Shown here piece after piece: positions 1 to 8,974 of a stretch of 64,000 nucleotides of DNA; position 1 is the stretch's first letter; every line of letters begins with the position of its first letter. The DNA comes from an uncultured Alistipes sp. GTDB lineage: Bacteria; Bacteroidota; Bacteroidia; Bacteroidales; Rikenellaceae. The translations under genes were made by a program, and so were the position numbers. The stretch is from NCBI GenBank assembly GCA_900770635.1, contig CAAGLB010000163.1:103992-167991 (forward strand). The letters are read 5' to 3'. The notes under the pieces are model-generated. The model made no database searches. It was given only the letters and a program-made list of their open reading frames with translations, and was not told the origin of the DNA.

Positions 1-1
1 T

Positions 2-112
2 GGCTGTGCCAAGACAACGCAATATGCGGGCTTGGCGATAGTTGGCATCGAGGGCTGGCGACGCATAAAATCATATCTTAGACTTAGAAAGAGTGAGGGT
101 GTAGAGAGCTAA
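2..112 (+). CDS. C-terminal end of an unidentified protein (partial)
   Basis: Frame 2 is open from the left edge to a TAA at 110-112 and gives about 36 residues containing GLAIVGIEGWRRIKSYL and a basic tail. A terminator-like hairpin overlaps and follows the stop, which supports this frame as the true end of an upstream gene. The fragment is too short to assign a family. Frame 1 is also open to position 81, so the choice of frame is an inference. Confidence 0.45.
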   Translation, partial: GCAKTTQYAGLAIVGIEGWRRIKSYLRLRKSEGVES

Positions 113-132
113 TCTACACTCTTATTTTTTTT
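96..132 (+). terminator. Rho-independent terminator of the upstream gene
   Basis: An inverted repeat with arms near 97-106 and 112-121 (core GTGTAGA/TCTACAC) is followed by ATTTTTTTT at 124-132. It closes the left-edge gene just before the thiamine locus. Confidence 0.65.
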
Positions 133-159
133 GTAATTCAAAATAATATTGTATCTTTG
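131..159 (+). promoter_or_regulatory. Bacteroidota-type promoter of the thiamine operon
   Basis: A TTG at 131-133 and TATCTTTG at 152-159 are 18 nt apart, matching the -33/-7 pattern of the primary Bacteroidota sigma factor. Transcription would start near 165, just before the riboswitch. Confidence 0.7.
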
Positions 160-165
160 TCGCCA

Positions 166-292
166 ACTAAGGGGTGCTTACTTCCTCTCTCTGTGGCTGA
201 AGCGTACGGTTGGCTAACTTGGAGCAAGGAGGTAGGCTGAGATTAGACCCATCGAACTGGATACGGGTAATGCCGACACCAGGATAGGACAT
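166..292 (+). promoter_or_regulatory. TPP (THI-box) riboswitch
   Basis: The leader holds the conserved thiamine pyrophosphate aptamer pieces in order: GGGGTGCTT near 170, GGCTGAGATTAGACCC near 236, and AACTGGATACGGGTAATGCC near 256, closing with GACACCAGGA. The GGGGTGCTT strand can alternatively pair with AAGCCCC near 301, next to the start codon. That suggests ligand-dependent control of the downstream genes, probably at translation initiation or by a nearby expression platform. Riboswitches of this class precede thiamine transport genes in Bacteroidetes, which fits the two genes that follow. Confidence 0.93.
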
Positions 293-331
293 ATCTTTAG
301 AAGCCCCTTTTCAACTTAATTAAATTAAAGT

Positions 332-2572
332 ATGAAAAGGATTTTTTGTTTTTGGGCATCTATGCTCGCTGTGTGTGCCAATGTCGTGGCACAAGACTCT
401 TATCTACAAGTCGACACCACAAAGGTCTATGAGGTGGATGTTGTCGAGGTTGTTACCTCCTATGCCAAGCGCACAACGCCTGTGGCTCAGGATAATCTTG
501 ATAAGAGCGATATTGCTCGCTCGGGCTATGGCACCGACCTCCCATCGGCTCTTGCGCTAACTCCCTCGATGATTGCTACCAACGAAACAGGCATCGGCAT
601 TGGCGCTACGTCTATCCGTTTGCGTGGCACAGATGCTACACGCATCAACGTGACAATCAATGGCGTGGCTATGAACAACCCCGACTCGCACTCGATGTAT
701 TGGTACGACACCCCCGATCTTATATCGTCCGTAGGCTCGGTTCAGGTGCAGCGAGGTGCTGGCGTGTCGACTAATGGCTCGGGAGCCTTTGGTGGCTCGG
801 TGGCTATGACTACCGATGCTCTGTCGCCCTCCTTCGGAGGCTCGGCATCGCTGAGCTATGGCTCGTATAACACCAATAAGCAGTCCTTGCAAATATCGTC
901 AGGCCTTATGCGTGATCACTGGGTGGTGGATGCTCGATTGTCGCATATCGGCTCGGATGGTTATATCGAGCGTGGTGCTACCGACCTGAAAAGCTATATG
1001 GCGCAGGTGGGCTACTACGGCTCGAATAGCAAGGTTAAGCTGTTGTCGTTTGGTGGCTCGGCAATGACCTACCTGACGTATAACGGCGTGTCACGCAAGG
1101 ATATGGAGCGCTATGGACGTAGGTATCACACATCGGGACAATATGTTACCTCTGACGGCCCATTTGTCCTCGACGACGGCACACATGTAGACTACTACGA
1201 CGACCAGACCGACAACTACCTACAATTCAACAACCAGCTCGTTGTAAACCATCGCTTTAATCATGCTTGGCAGCTCAATGCCACGCTCTTCTATACCTAT
1301 GGCTACGGCTACTACAACCAGTACAAGGACGATGCATGGTTGGCAAGCTATCTTAACCTTGACACAGCTAAGGATCAAGCCGACCTTATCCGTCATAAGC
1401 TCATGCTTAACCACCTTGGAGGTGCCAATGTTGCAGCATCGTACACCACATCGTCGCTCGATCTAACGTTTGGTGGCTCATATAGCTACTACCGATGCCC
1501 TCACTGGGGTACGCTCTCGTGGGTAGATGGCGTCGAGGATGTTGGCGGCAGGTGGTACGACAACGATGTTGTGAAGCACGATGGCAACCTCTTTGCCCGT
1601 GCCCTCTGGACGGTGTTTAGTGGCGAGCGAAATAATAAATTAAACCTCTTTGGCGATGTGCAGTACCGCTATGTGGGCTATAAGGCGTGGGGTACTAACG
1701 ACAACGCTATATGGGGTGACGAGGGCGTTTATATGCAGCCTATCGACGTAGATGTCGAGTACAACTTCTTTAACCCTCGCATGGGCATAAGCTATGTGGA
1801 CGGGGCGCATAACGCCTTTCTTTCAGCCGCCATTGCTCATCGTGAGCCTACACGCTCCGACTTTACCGATAGACATATGTTTGCTTCGGACGATAGCTAT
1901 CCCAAGCCTGAGCGCCTCGTAGATTTTGAGCTTGGATATACCTACTCGACAGCTCAACTATCGCTTGGCGTAAACCTCTATTACATGCTCTATCATAATC
2001 AGTTGGTGGCTACGGGCATGGTTAACGATGGCGACGATGCGCTAAACACCAATGTCGAGCATAGCTTCCGCCGTGGTGTCGAGCTTATGGCATCGTGGAA
2101 GGTGGCTAAGTGGCTCACGCTCTCAGCAAATGCTACGCTGTCTGAGAACAAGATTCAGGACTACGTTGATGGACTAAAGGATAGCCCTACATTCGGCCAG
2201 AATCTCGGCACAATGACCATATCTTATTCGCCATCGGTCATCGGCTCTCTTATTGCCGACTTCCATGTTGCGGGCTTTAGCGCATTGTGGCATACGCAGT
2301 ATGTTGGCAAGCAGTACTTCACGAATAACGAGATTGAGGCCTTGTCGTTGGATGCCTACTGCGTTACTAACCTTAACCTCGGCTACGACCACAAGCTTGA
2401 CGATGGCCGCTCGGTGAGGTTTGGCGTGGTTGTAAACAACCTCTTCTCGACGCTTTACGAGTCGAATGGCTACGGCTACTCCTATATGTGGGACGGTGTT
2501 CGCTACGACGAGGCATTCTACTTCCCTCAGGCACCTATCAACGTGCTTGCTAACGTAACGGTTAACTTCTAA
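332..2572 (+). CDS. TonB-dependent outer-membrane receptor, probable thiamine importer
   Basis: This 746-residue protein has a signal peptide (about residues 1-20, ending VVAQ), a plug domain (about 40-160, with motifs such as SIRLRGTDATRINVTINGV and VQVQRGAG), and a long aromatic-rich barrel ending in VNVLANVTVNF-like residues typical of outer-membrane insertion. It lies directly behind a TPP riboswitch and 3 nt before a PnuT-type permease, so thiamine or a derivative is the inferred substrate. The family would normally use TonB-ExbBD energy. Domain and topology are seen in the sequence; the substrate is inferred from regulation and context. Confidence 0.9.
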   Translation: MKRIFCFWASMLAVCANVVAQDSYLQVDTTKVYEVDVVEVVTSYAKRTTPVAQDNLDKSDIARSGYGTDLPSALALTPSMIATNETGIGIGATSIRLRGTDATRINVTINGVAMNNPDSHSMYWYDTPDLISSVGSVQVQRGAGVSTNGSGAFGGSVAMTTDALSPSFGGSASLSYGSYNTNKQSLQISSGLMRDHWVVDARLSHIGSDGYIERGATDLKSYMAQVGYYGSNSKVKLLSFGGSAMTYLTYNGVSRKDMERYGRRYHTSGQYVTSDGPFVLDDGTHVDYYDDQTDNYLQFNNQLVVNHRFNHAWQLNATLFYTYGYGYYNQYKDDAWLASYLNLDTAKDQADLIRHKLMLNHLGGANVAASYTTSSLDLTFGGSYSYYRCPHWGTLSWVDGVEDVGGRWYDNDVVKHDGNLFARALWTVFSGERNNKLNLFGDVQYRYVGYKAWGTNDNAIWGDEGVYMQPIDVDVEYNFFNPRMGISYVDGAHNAFLSAAIAHREPTRSDFTDRHMFASDDSYPKPERLVDFELGYTYSTAQLSLGVNLYYMLYHNQLVATGMVNDGDDALNTNVEHSFRRGVELMASWKVAKWLTLSANATLSENKIQDYVDGLKDSPTFGQNLGTMTISYSPSVIGSLIADFHVAGFSALWHTQYVGKQYFTNNEIEALSLDAYCVTNLNLGYDHKLDDGRSVRFGVVVNNLFSTLYESNGYGYSYMWDGVRYDEAFYFPQAPINVLANVTVNF

Positions 2573-2575
2573 ACT

Positions 2576-3157
2576 ATGGAACTATCGACAATTCTCCAAG
2601 CCGTAGGCATCATCCTCGGTTTGATATACCTTTGGCTCGAGTATAAGGCAAATATATGGGTGTGGGTTGTGGGCTCAATCATGCCCTTGGTGCATGGCAC
2701 GCTCTATCTCACTAAGGGTATCTATGCCGATGCCGCCATGCAGCTCTACTATGTCTTGGCGGGCATCTATGGCTTTGTTGTGTGGTTGCGTAAGCCTAAG
2801 GCAGATGGTAAGGATAAGCACGAGGGCATGATTCGTCATACGCCAGCGGGGTGGATAGTGCCCCTTGTGTCTATCTACGTGGCTCTGCATGCGGCTCTCT
2901 ATTTCATCCTTGCCGAGTTTACCGATAGCACCGTGCCATTTTTCGACTCTATGTCTACGGCGCTGTGCATCGTGGCTATGTGGATGCTCTCACGCAAGCT
3001 CGTCGAGCAGTGGTTGGTGTGGCTTGTCGTCGATATGATTAGCGTCGGCCTATACTTCTATAAGGGTATCCCAGGCACAGCATGCCTCTATACGCTCTAT
3101 TGCATCTTGGCCGTAGCTGGATATATGCGCTGGCGCAGGCAGGCGAGGATATACTAA
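2576..3157 (+). CDS. pnuT: PnuT/PnuC-family thiamine permease
   Basis: This 193-residue, strongly hydrophobic protein has about seven membrane segments and tryptophan/tyrosine-rich motifs such as WLEYKANIWVW and LYYVLAGIYGFVVW, the signature of PnuC-like facilitators. It starts 3 nt after the TonB receptor stop and shares its riboswitch. This fits the Bacteroidetes arrangement of an outer-membrane thiamine receptor with an inner-membrane PnuT; a thiamine pyrophosphokinase would trap the substrate but is not in the window. Members of the family can carry nicotinamide riboside instead, but the riboswitch argues for thiamine. Confidence 0.85.
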   Translation: MELSTILQAVGIILGLIYLWLEYKANIWVWVVGSIMPLVHGTLYLTKGIYADAAMQLYYVLAGIYGFVVWLRKPKADGKDKHEGMIRHTPAGWIVPLVSIYVALHAALYFILAEFTDSTVPFFDSMSTALCIVAMWMLSRKLVEQWLVWLVVDMISVGLYFYKGIPGTACLYTLYCILAVAGYMRWRRQARIY

Positions 3158-3160
3158 AAA

Positions 3161-3207
3161 ACTACTCCCACCTTATCGTCATCACGAAAGGGTGGGAGTA
3201 GTCGTTA
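3161..3207. terminator. Bidirectional terminator between thiamine and fimbrial operons
   Basis: ACTACTCCCACC (3161-3172) pairs perfectly with GGTGGGAGTAGT (3191-3202). On the minus strand the stem is followed by TTTTTT, an ideal stop for the fimbrial operon. On the plus strand it is followed by CGTTATTT. Confidence 0.85.
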
Positions 3208-3235
3208 TTTAAGCTCGGGATTATTCCTAATTTGC

Positions 3236-6200
3236 CTATTGCTCTACGGTAAGCACTATCGGTTTGCCACTTCCTGCAAGGTTGTATAGTAGGTCTAGGT
3301 CGACAGCCTTCTCTTCGTCATTCTCCATGTAGTTGAAGTTGTAGACTGTGCCATCAGCGTCGGTGTAGTAGAAGTCGATACTATCGTCCTCCCACGCAAA
3401 CTGATACTCCTCTCGCAAGTTAAGCTCAAACTTACCACTCTCGGAAATAGTAACTACGCCGATACGTGCACCAGTACGCAGACGCACAAAGGCTACGAAG
3501 GCATCCTTGGGTATCGGTATAGGAAGCTGATTGCCTTCCTTGGTGTAGTATATCTCGCCTGTGATATGTTTTGTGTCTACGTTGAAGGTCTTATCCCAGA
3601 ACACTATGCGATCCTTGTTTGTAGTGATGTGTATATCACCACCCGCCGTAATTGAGTTCTTCACAAATGGCAAACTCTTACGCTCACCAGTCTGGTTGAT
3701 ACCCGCTGTTTCTACCTTCATACCAAACTTGTTGAACTCCTTTTGCGAACTATCAAGGTTTACAACAGATAGTCCATCTTGGCCAAACTTACGCTCATGA
3801 TCGCGATGTCGGTCTACGGTATAGATAAATCGTCCAGGAGTTGTAGGATCACGGCGTAGCTTATCTACATTTAATCCCGAACCATTATTCTCCTTATACC
3901 AACCCTCAGGATAGCGATCATAGTCTATCTCAAGCATTGGAGCATCGATATACACCTCGAAATGGTCGCCAAAGTTCTCACCAAACGGGTGTACCGAGCA
4001 ACCGTCTGAACCCTTGAAGCTGGTGATGTCAAAGAGAATATCTACCTTCTGACCAGGCTTATAGCTTAGCTCTACATCATCTACAGCCTCCTCCTGTGAA
4101 CCGTGCACCTCGTTACTCAACAACTCACTATTTGAAGGTATCACCACCGCATTTTGGCCATTAGCATCTGACACTTTCACCTGCGCAGCAAAGCGATATG
4201 GACGATAGTGCGCTACATCGAAGATTACCGAGCGATACTCGTTGCCATCGTAGTTGTGGTCTGTAATAGATGTTATACCATCGCGTTTATATTTATAGGC
4301 GTGAGGATTCGTATGGGTGTTTGATGCCACACGCACAACATCTTTGTTATTTGCGCTATTGGTGAGGAAGTAGATATTATATGTTCCATCATCCTGCAGA
4401 CCATACATATCTGGTGTTGACGGAGGCGTTTTGTAGTCTTGCGTTCGGAAAGCCATAACACGGCCATTGGTACTCCAAGTATCCTCGCTAAAGAGTATCA
4501 CATCTCCCTCCCATGCCAAGCCTTGAATCTCCTCGTAAACATCTTCATTATAGTTGTAATATGTTCGATAGTCGCTAAAAGTCTTTGAGTAAATCAAGAA
4601 CTCATCACAACCATTCTTATGCCACTGGACAATATCATCTTCAGGTGCGTGGTCATAAGGTCCATAAGTGCCATCACTCTGTCGCTCTTGCAACATAATA
4701 GTAAATACGAGAGGATGGGCACGCTTCTGAGGCACAAGCATATAGTAGAGCTCCTCATCTTGAGCGTAGGCATTACCATATGTTTGAAGACCATCAACAA
4801 AGATTCTACGATGGGTATGATCATAACCACTAAATATCGCATTCTTGGTAATAGTCTCAAAAAAGTCGGCTTCGAGGTGCACACTCTCCATATCACCGTC
4901 CTGGTGCTTAAGTATCGACTGCATGTGTAGACGGTGCTTACCTGGCGCAGTTACGGTATAGGCATATTTGTAGTTGATACCCTCCCAGTCGGCACCGAAA
5001 TATCCCTCCTCGCCTTTGATATATACTGGCAGCTGCTGACCAGACTCCGAGCGTACATCGAGGTGGTTAGCCGAAACAAGCACAGTAAATGGGAATAGCG
5101 CATCGGGGCAAGTGTCGGGAATGGTAAACATCAGCGTGACATGCTCGTCGGCAACGCCATACACCTGTGACGATATCCATGATGGGGTAAAATGCTGGGT
5201 ACGAATGATATATACCGTAACCTTACGTTGTAGCTTACCATGCTTGATAAGCAACGTACCAACCTGCTGCTCATTACCCTCATACATAGGATAGAGGTTC
5301 AAGGTTACTACACCCTCGCCTGTCGAGGTGTTGTAGTTGTTTGTAATGTTGTTGTAGGCCACATTGTTGTCAATCCATGTCACCGTAGGAGCTTCACTAT
5401 CGCCTCTATTATTCTTAGTATATTTATATGGGAACGACCAGTTTGTACCAGCATAGGTGTCGCTACTAAGCACATAGCTTGTCTGCTCCACCCACAACGT
5501 CTCCACGCCGTCCGAAATCTCGTTTACCCACTCGTCGATAGAGATCCATGCGTTGTTCGATGCTGGAGCTGTGAGCGCCTTCTCAAAGCTATCCTGACCA
5601 TACGACAGCATGCCCGTAATTTTGATGTTGTAGTGGTGGTTGCGCCTAATCATAAAGTTGCTACCGTCGGGATTCTGCATAACAACACGGTAGTACTTAT
5701 CATTTGCCTCGGTATCACCTTCGGCATGGCCCTTGATGATTACGCTTATTAGCTTGTCGCCCGAGTTCTCGCTCTCGAATATGTAGTCCGCAGGCTTGGT
5801 GTTGATGTCCGAGATGTCAGACATCAGTGCCTGATTGTTGGGGAGAGTCACAAACTCCTCGGTCTGCTCCCAATCATCCACGATGTCAAATTTTCTGTTG
5901 GGGTGGTGGGGGGCAACAGTGCCAAAGGCAGGAATGTTTACCGTGCGGAAGCCCGTGACAATAAACTTATCGGTATTCCAGTTGTCGATAGTTATCTTTG
6001 CCTGATTACGGATTAGCTTAATACCTTTGTACGTTGTGCCATTTATCACGTATGTTAGGTCCGCAAGCTGGTCGTGAATAGATTCGTCGCTTGTGGCATC
6101 GGCCTCGAAGCGTGACCAGTAGACCAACATACCTGAGCCACCCTCCATGTTGGCCACAACCATGCTCTCGGTCTGTCCGGGAAAGTCCTTCTCGTCGTAA

Positions 6201-6565
6201 AGACCACGGCTATGATTGGCAAGAAAATGAATTATGCGTGTGTGGCTTGGAATCACGGCGGTGTACTTACCACTCTCTGAGATACCGTCATCTGTCTTAC
6301 TGTCTTGCACAATCTTAGCCTCCTCCGAGCTGATATACAAGCCGAACTCGTTGAAGCAGAAGAGCGTCATGTTGTTCACGTCCAAGCCATCGGGGTCTAC
6401 GGCACGTGTGTTCACCACCTCTGGCGACGAGATGTTTGCCGTGAACGTAATCTTGGTGTAGCCCTCAGGCACATCGTCGACCACAGGGTTGATGACGACA
6501 TCCTCCTGCACGCACGAGCTTAGCAGGAGCAGCAACAATGTGAATATATATAGAATTTTTTTCAT
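3236..6565 (-). CDS. Large fimbrial accessory lipoprotein (Mfa/Fim tip-type)
   Basis: This 1109-residue protein begins with a lipoprotein signal peptide (LLLLLSSC, lipobox Cys near 18). A TR motif near residue 54 (NTRAVDPDG) resembles the arginine site where fimbrillin-family precursors are trimmed. A fimbrillin-like beta-rich N-terminal half is followed by a long unassigned beta-rich region. It is the last gene of the minus-strand fimbrial operon, 12 nt after the 795-residue protein. Large last-gene lipoproteins in such operons are usually minor tip or accessory subunits; that role is inferred. The precise Pfam family, possibly DUF4906, was not verified. Confidence 0.65.
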   Translation of the reverse strand: MKKILYIFTLLLLLLSSCVQEDVVINPVVDDVPEGYTKITFTANISSPEVVNTRAVDPDGLDVNNMTLFCFNEFGLYISSEEAKIVQDSKTDDGISESGKYTAVIPSHTRIIHFLANHSRGLYDEKDFPGQTESMVVANMEGGSGMLVYWSRFEADATSDESIHDQLADLTYVINGTTYKGIKLIRNQAKITIDNWNTDKFIVTGFRTVNIPAFGTVAPHHPNRKFDIVDDWEQTEEFVTLPNNQALMSDISDINTKPADYIFESENSGDKLISVIIKGHAEGDTEANDKYYRVVMQNPDGSNFMIRRNHHYNIKITGMLSYGQDSFEKALTAPASNNAWISIDEWVNEISDGVETLWVEQTSYVLSSDTYAGTNWSFPYKYTKNNRGDSEAPTVTWIDNNVAYNNITNNYNTSTGEGVVTLNLYPMYEGNEQQVGTLLIKHGKLQRKVTVYIIRTQHFTPSWISSQVYGVADEHVTLMFTIPDTCPDALFPFTVLVSANHLDVRSESGQQLPVYIKGEEGYFGADWEGINYKYAYTVTAPGKHRLHMQSILKHQDGDMESVHLEADFFETITKNAIFSGYDHTHRRIFVDGLQTYGNAYAQDEELYYMLVPQKRAHPLVFTIMLQERQSDGTYGPYDHAPEDDIVQWHKNGCDEFLIYSKTFSDYRTYYNYNEDVYEEIQGLAWEGDVILFSEDTWSTNGRVMAFRTQDYKTPPSTPDMYGLQDDGTYNIYFLTNSANNKDVVRVASNTHTNPHAYKYKRDGITSITDHNYDGNEYRSVIFDVAHYRPYRFAAQVKVSDANGQNAVVIPSNSELLSNEVHGSQEEAVDDVELSYKPGQKVDILFDITSFKGSDGCSVHPFGENFGDHFEVYIDAPMLEIDYDRYPEGWYKENNGSGLNVDKLRRDPTTPGRFIYTVDRHRDHERKFGQDGLSVVNLDSSQKEFNKFGMKVETAGINQTGERKSLPFVKNSITAGGDIHITTNKDRIVFWDKTFNVDTKHITGEIYYTKEGNQLPIPIPKDAFVAFVRLRTGARIGVVTISESGKFELNLREEYQFAWEDDSIDFYYTDADGTVYNFNYMENDEEKAVDLDLLYNLAGSGKPIVLTVEQ

Positions 6566-6577
6566 CTATTATCAAAT

Positions 6578-8965
6578 TTAGAATGCATCTCTTACACAAC
6601 GAATTGCCACATCCTTAGCTTGCATAGGATCATTTAGCGCTGAGGAGCCATCGCTATTTTTAGGGTTATAAACGGGACCACTTGCACTCATATAGTATGC
6701 ACCATTTAGCAGGTAGTCGATAGCATCAGCATTCTGACCACTCGCACCCTGAATGTCGATGATGATTTTGAGCTCCGCCTCGGTAGGTAGTCGCCAGTTG
6801 TCGTAAGTGATTGTTGGATCTTTCTTGTCGTTGTTCACGTCGTCCACCTCGACATAGTTCTTGCAGTGGTCGGCAAAGGCAATCAACTTCTTATCATTAG
6901 ACATAGTCGACAAATTACTATAAGTAGAGAGCACAGCACCTAAACGCGAGGCAATAACGAACGAGGGCGACACGAGCTTAGCATTATCAGCATCGCCCGC
7001 AGTGTAGCCATATTCGTCAAGGGCGGGGCGGCCAAGTGTATAATCGCCAGACGACGCCATCATGCGCACATGGTAGTTACGCACGTTGTGGGTCTCGCAA
7101 TTTGACTCTTTTTTAGTCCACTTACCCCAGCTACCCCAGCCGCCACCATAGGAGAAGTTGTAGTACTGAATGGCGTAGTTCTCGCTGTTGTTCTGTTTGT
7201 TACCTCTCACCTTCGAAGCTGTCCAACCAGTACTAGCACTGGTGTAGGTGTATTTTACAGTTTTATTATCAACGTCCACATTGTCGATGGTATGGATGCT
7301 CACGATATGGTCGCCATCATACTGATATGTGGTAGGCGAGTCGCCAGAAGCGGTGCTTGATGACACATTACCGTTCCATTTATGGCCTCCCGTTGTGCGA
7401 TAGTAGTAGTCGTCACGATAGGAGTACCAAGGCAGGTTGTTGGTGATGTAGATAAGCGGATACTGCTCCACATTGATAATCTCGCTTAGGTCCTCCTCGT
7501 TGGTTACCTTTAGCTGGAAGTAACGAATAGTGTTATTCGTTGGTATGTCGCTATGCACCGAGATATTGCCTGTAGTAGAGCCAGCCTCCGTAGAACCATA
7601 GATATTTACCGCATTATTGCCGAGCGTAATCTTCTGGTTGTACTTATTATAGTAGTAGGCACTACCACTAACCAACTCAACTTTTACGGGTGATGACGAT
7701 GAGAAGTAGAGCGTCTGTGCATCGTCGCTTACGTTGTACATATATATCTTCTCCTTGTTGACCTTGAGGTACTTAACCGTATTCTCTCCCGTCACATCGA
7801 GGTCGACACGCTCCCATGGGGCCGTGAAGTAGACAATATCTTTGATTGTCTCAGGCTCGTTGAAGTCCTCAGCTCCTGGGGCATTGAGGTTGATGCGTAG
7901 GTCGTAGTAGGTGTTGCGCTTGATAAGGTGGTAGGTGTTATCCCCATCAACCTCCTTCTTACTAAACAAAATCTGATAGTAGTTGTTTATGTACTCCGCG
8001 CTGTTATAAAGCATAGGTAGCATTACTACCACCGACGTACCACGTTCGAAGACCTCCTCCTTATTCCATGTATGCGAGTAGCAGTAGAGTGTTATACGCA
8101 CCTGATAGTTGATGACTTTTCCCTCGCCGTCCTCGATAGGTATCATCTCGAAATAGGGACTCTGCGATATTGTCGACGACTTCCAGTAGGGATTAGCACC
8201 AGCATCGTTAAGAGGATAGCCACCCTCAGCCGAGAGGGTAGTTCTCACAGGCAGGTTACGTACCATATAACCGCTCGACTTCGCCATAAGCTCCTTGGTG
8301 AAGGTAACATCATCGCCTGGTGTAATGGTTATCTTCACCTTGGCAGCGGCACGACGCAGTGTCACCTTGATTGTTACATCATCGGCTGTAGCTGGGTTGT
8401 TGATAACAATATTTCCCGCATTGGCAGGCTCTGTATCACCCATATATGCCACACCGTCCATCAAGAACATCTGCGGATATATTGAGCCTGAAATACCAAA
8501 CTCAAGGCCCGATAGGTGGATATAGTTATCCGTTTGGTCGAGCTTAATGAAGGTGTTGTAATCCACAATGTTGCCACTATTATCGTAATAGGCCGACTCG
8601 TCGAGTGTGCTGTTGGCGACGATGAAGAAGCGATAGGGGGTATTTTCCTTAAAATCTCGCTTGGTCTTCGATATAGTAGCCCTGCCCGTAGGTGTCGCCG
8701 ATACGCTTATGCGCTCGTAGTGGAATGGCGTGTAAGGATTCTCGCCACCTACATACTCATACACAACCACATCGAGATGACTCATATATGACTCATACTC
8801 GTTGTCTTCAACCTCGCCACGTGTCTGCACGCCAGGTGTTCTGAAGTTGAGCGTTATGTAGTTGTCGCCACCGGTGATTATCTCATCCTCAAACCCAGGT
8901 GAGCACGACGCCGCCACAAACGACATCACCAACAAGGCAATTATATGTAGGACTCTATGTTTCAT
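6578..8965 (-). CDS. Fimbrial accessory lipoprotein with C-terminal FISUMP/DUF1566-like domain
   Basis: This 795-residue protein has a lipobox at VAASC (Cys near 21) and a TRG motif near residue 50. The first half is fimbrillin-like, with AAAKVKITI matching the conserved strand of Mfa-type subunits. The C-terminal about 150 residues contain NWRLPTEAELKIII, YYMSASGP and DVAIRCVRD, a pattern of secreted lectin-like or paralogous-domain (FISUMP/DUF1566) proteins. An adhesin domain carried at the fimbrial tip is a reasonable inference. It is spaced 9 nt from the upstream 540-residue protein gene. Confidence 0.7.
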   Translation of the reverse strand: MKHRVLHIIALLVMSFVAASCSPGFEDEIITGGDNYITLNFRTPGVQTRGEVEDNEYESYMSHLDVVVYEYVGGENPYTPFHYERISVSATPTGRATISKTKRDFKENTPYRFFIVANSTLDESAYYDNSGNIVDYNTFIKLDQTDNYIHLSGLEFGISGSIYPQMFLMDGVAYMGDTEPANAGNIVINNPATADDVTIKVTLRRAAAKVKITITPGDDVTFTKELMAKSSGYMVRNLPVRTTLSAEGGYPLNDAGANPYWKSSTISQSPYFEMIPIEDGEGKVINYQVRITLYCYSHTWNKEEVFERGTSVVVMLPMLYNSAEYINNYYQILFSKKEVDGDNTYHLIKRNTYYDLRINLNAPGAEDFNEPETIKDIVYFTAPWERVDLDVTGENTVKYLKVNKEKIYMYNVSDDAQTLYFSSSSPVKVELVSGSAYYYNKYNQKITLGNNAVNIYGSTEAGSTTGNISVHSDIPTNNTIRYFQLKVTNEEDLSEIINVEQYPLIYITNNLPWYSYRDDYYYRTTGGHKWNGNVSSSTASGDSPTTYQYDGDHIVSIHTIDNVDVDNKTVKYTYTSASTGWTASKVRGNKQNNSENYAIQYYNFSYGGGWGSWGKWTKKESNCETHNVRNYHVRMMASSGDYTLGRPALDEYGYTAGDADNAKLVSPSFVIASRLGAVLSTYSNLSTMSNDKKLIAFADHCKNYVEVDDVNNDKKDPTITYDNWRLPTEAELKIIIDIQGASGQNADAIDYLLNGAYYMSASGPVYNPKNSDGSSALNDPMQAKDVAIRCVRDAF

Positions 8966-8974
8966 ATTCTATTG

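Noticed and set aside
5240..5752. Plus-strand frame opposite the large fimbrial lipoprotein
   Set aside because: It is antisense to a gene with lipobox, operon context and a downstream terminator; there is no coding evidence of its own.
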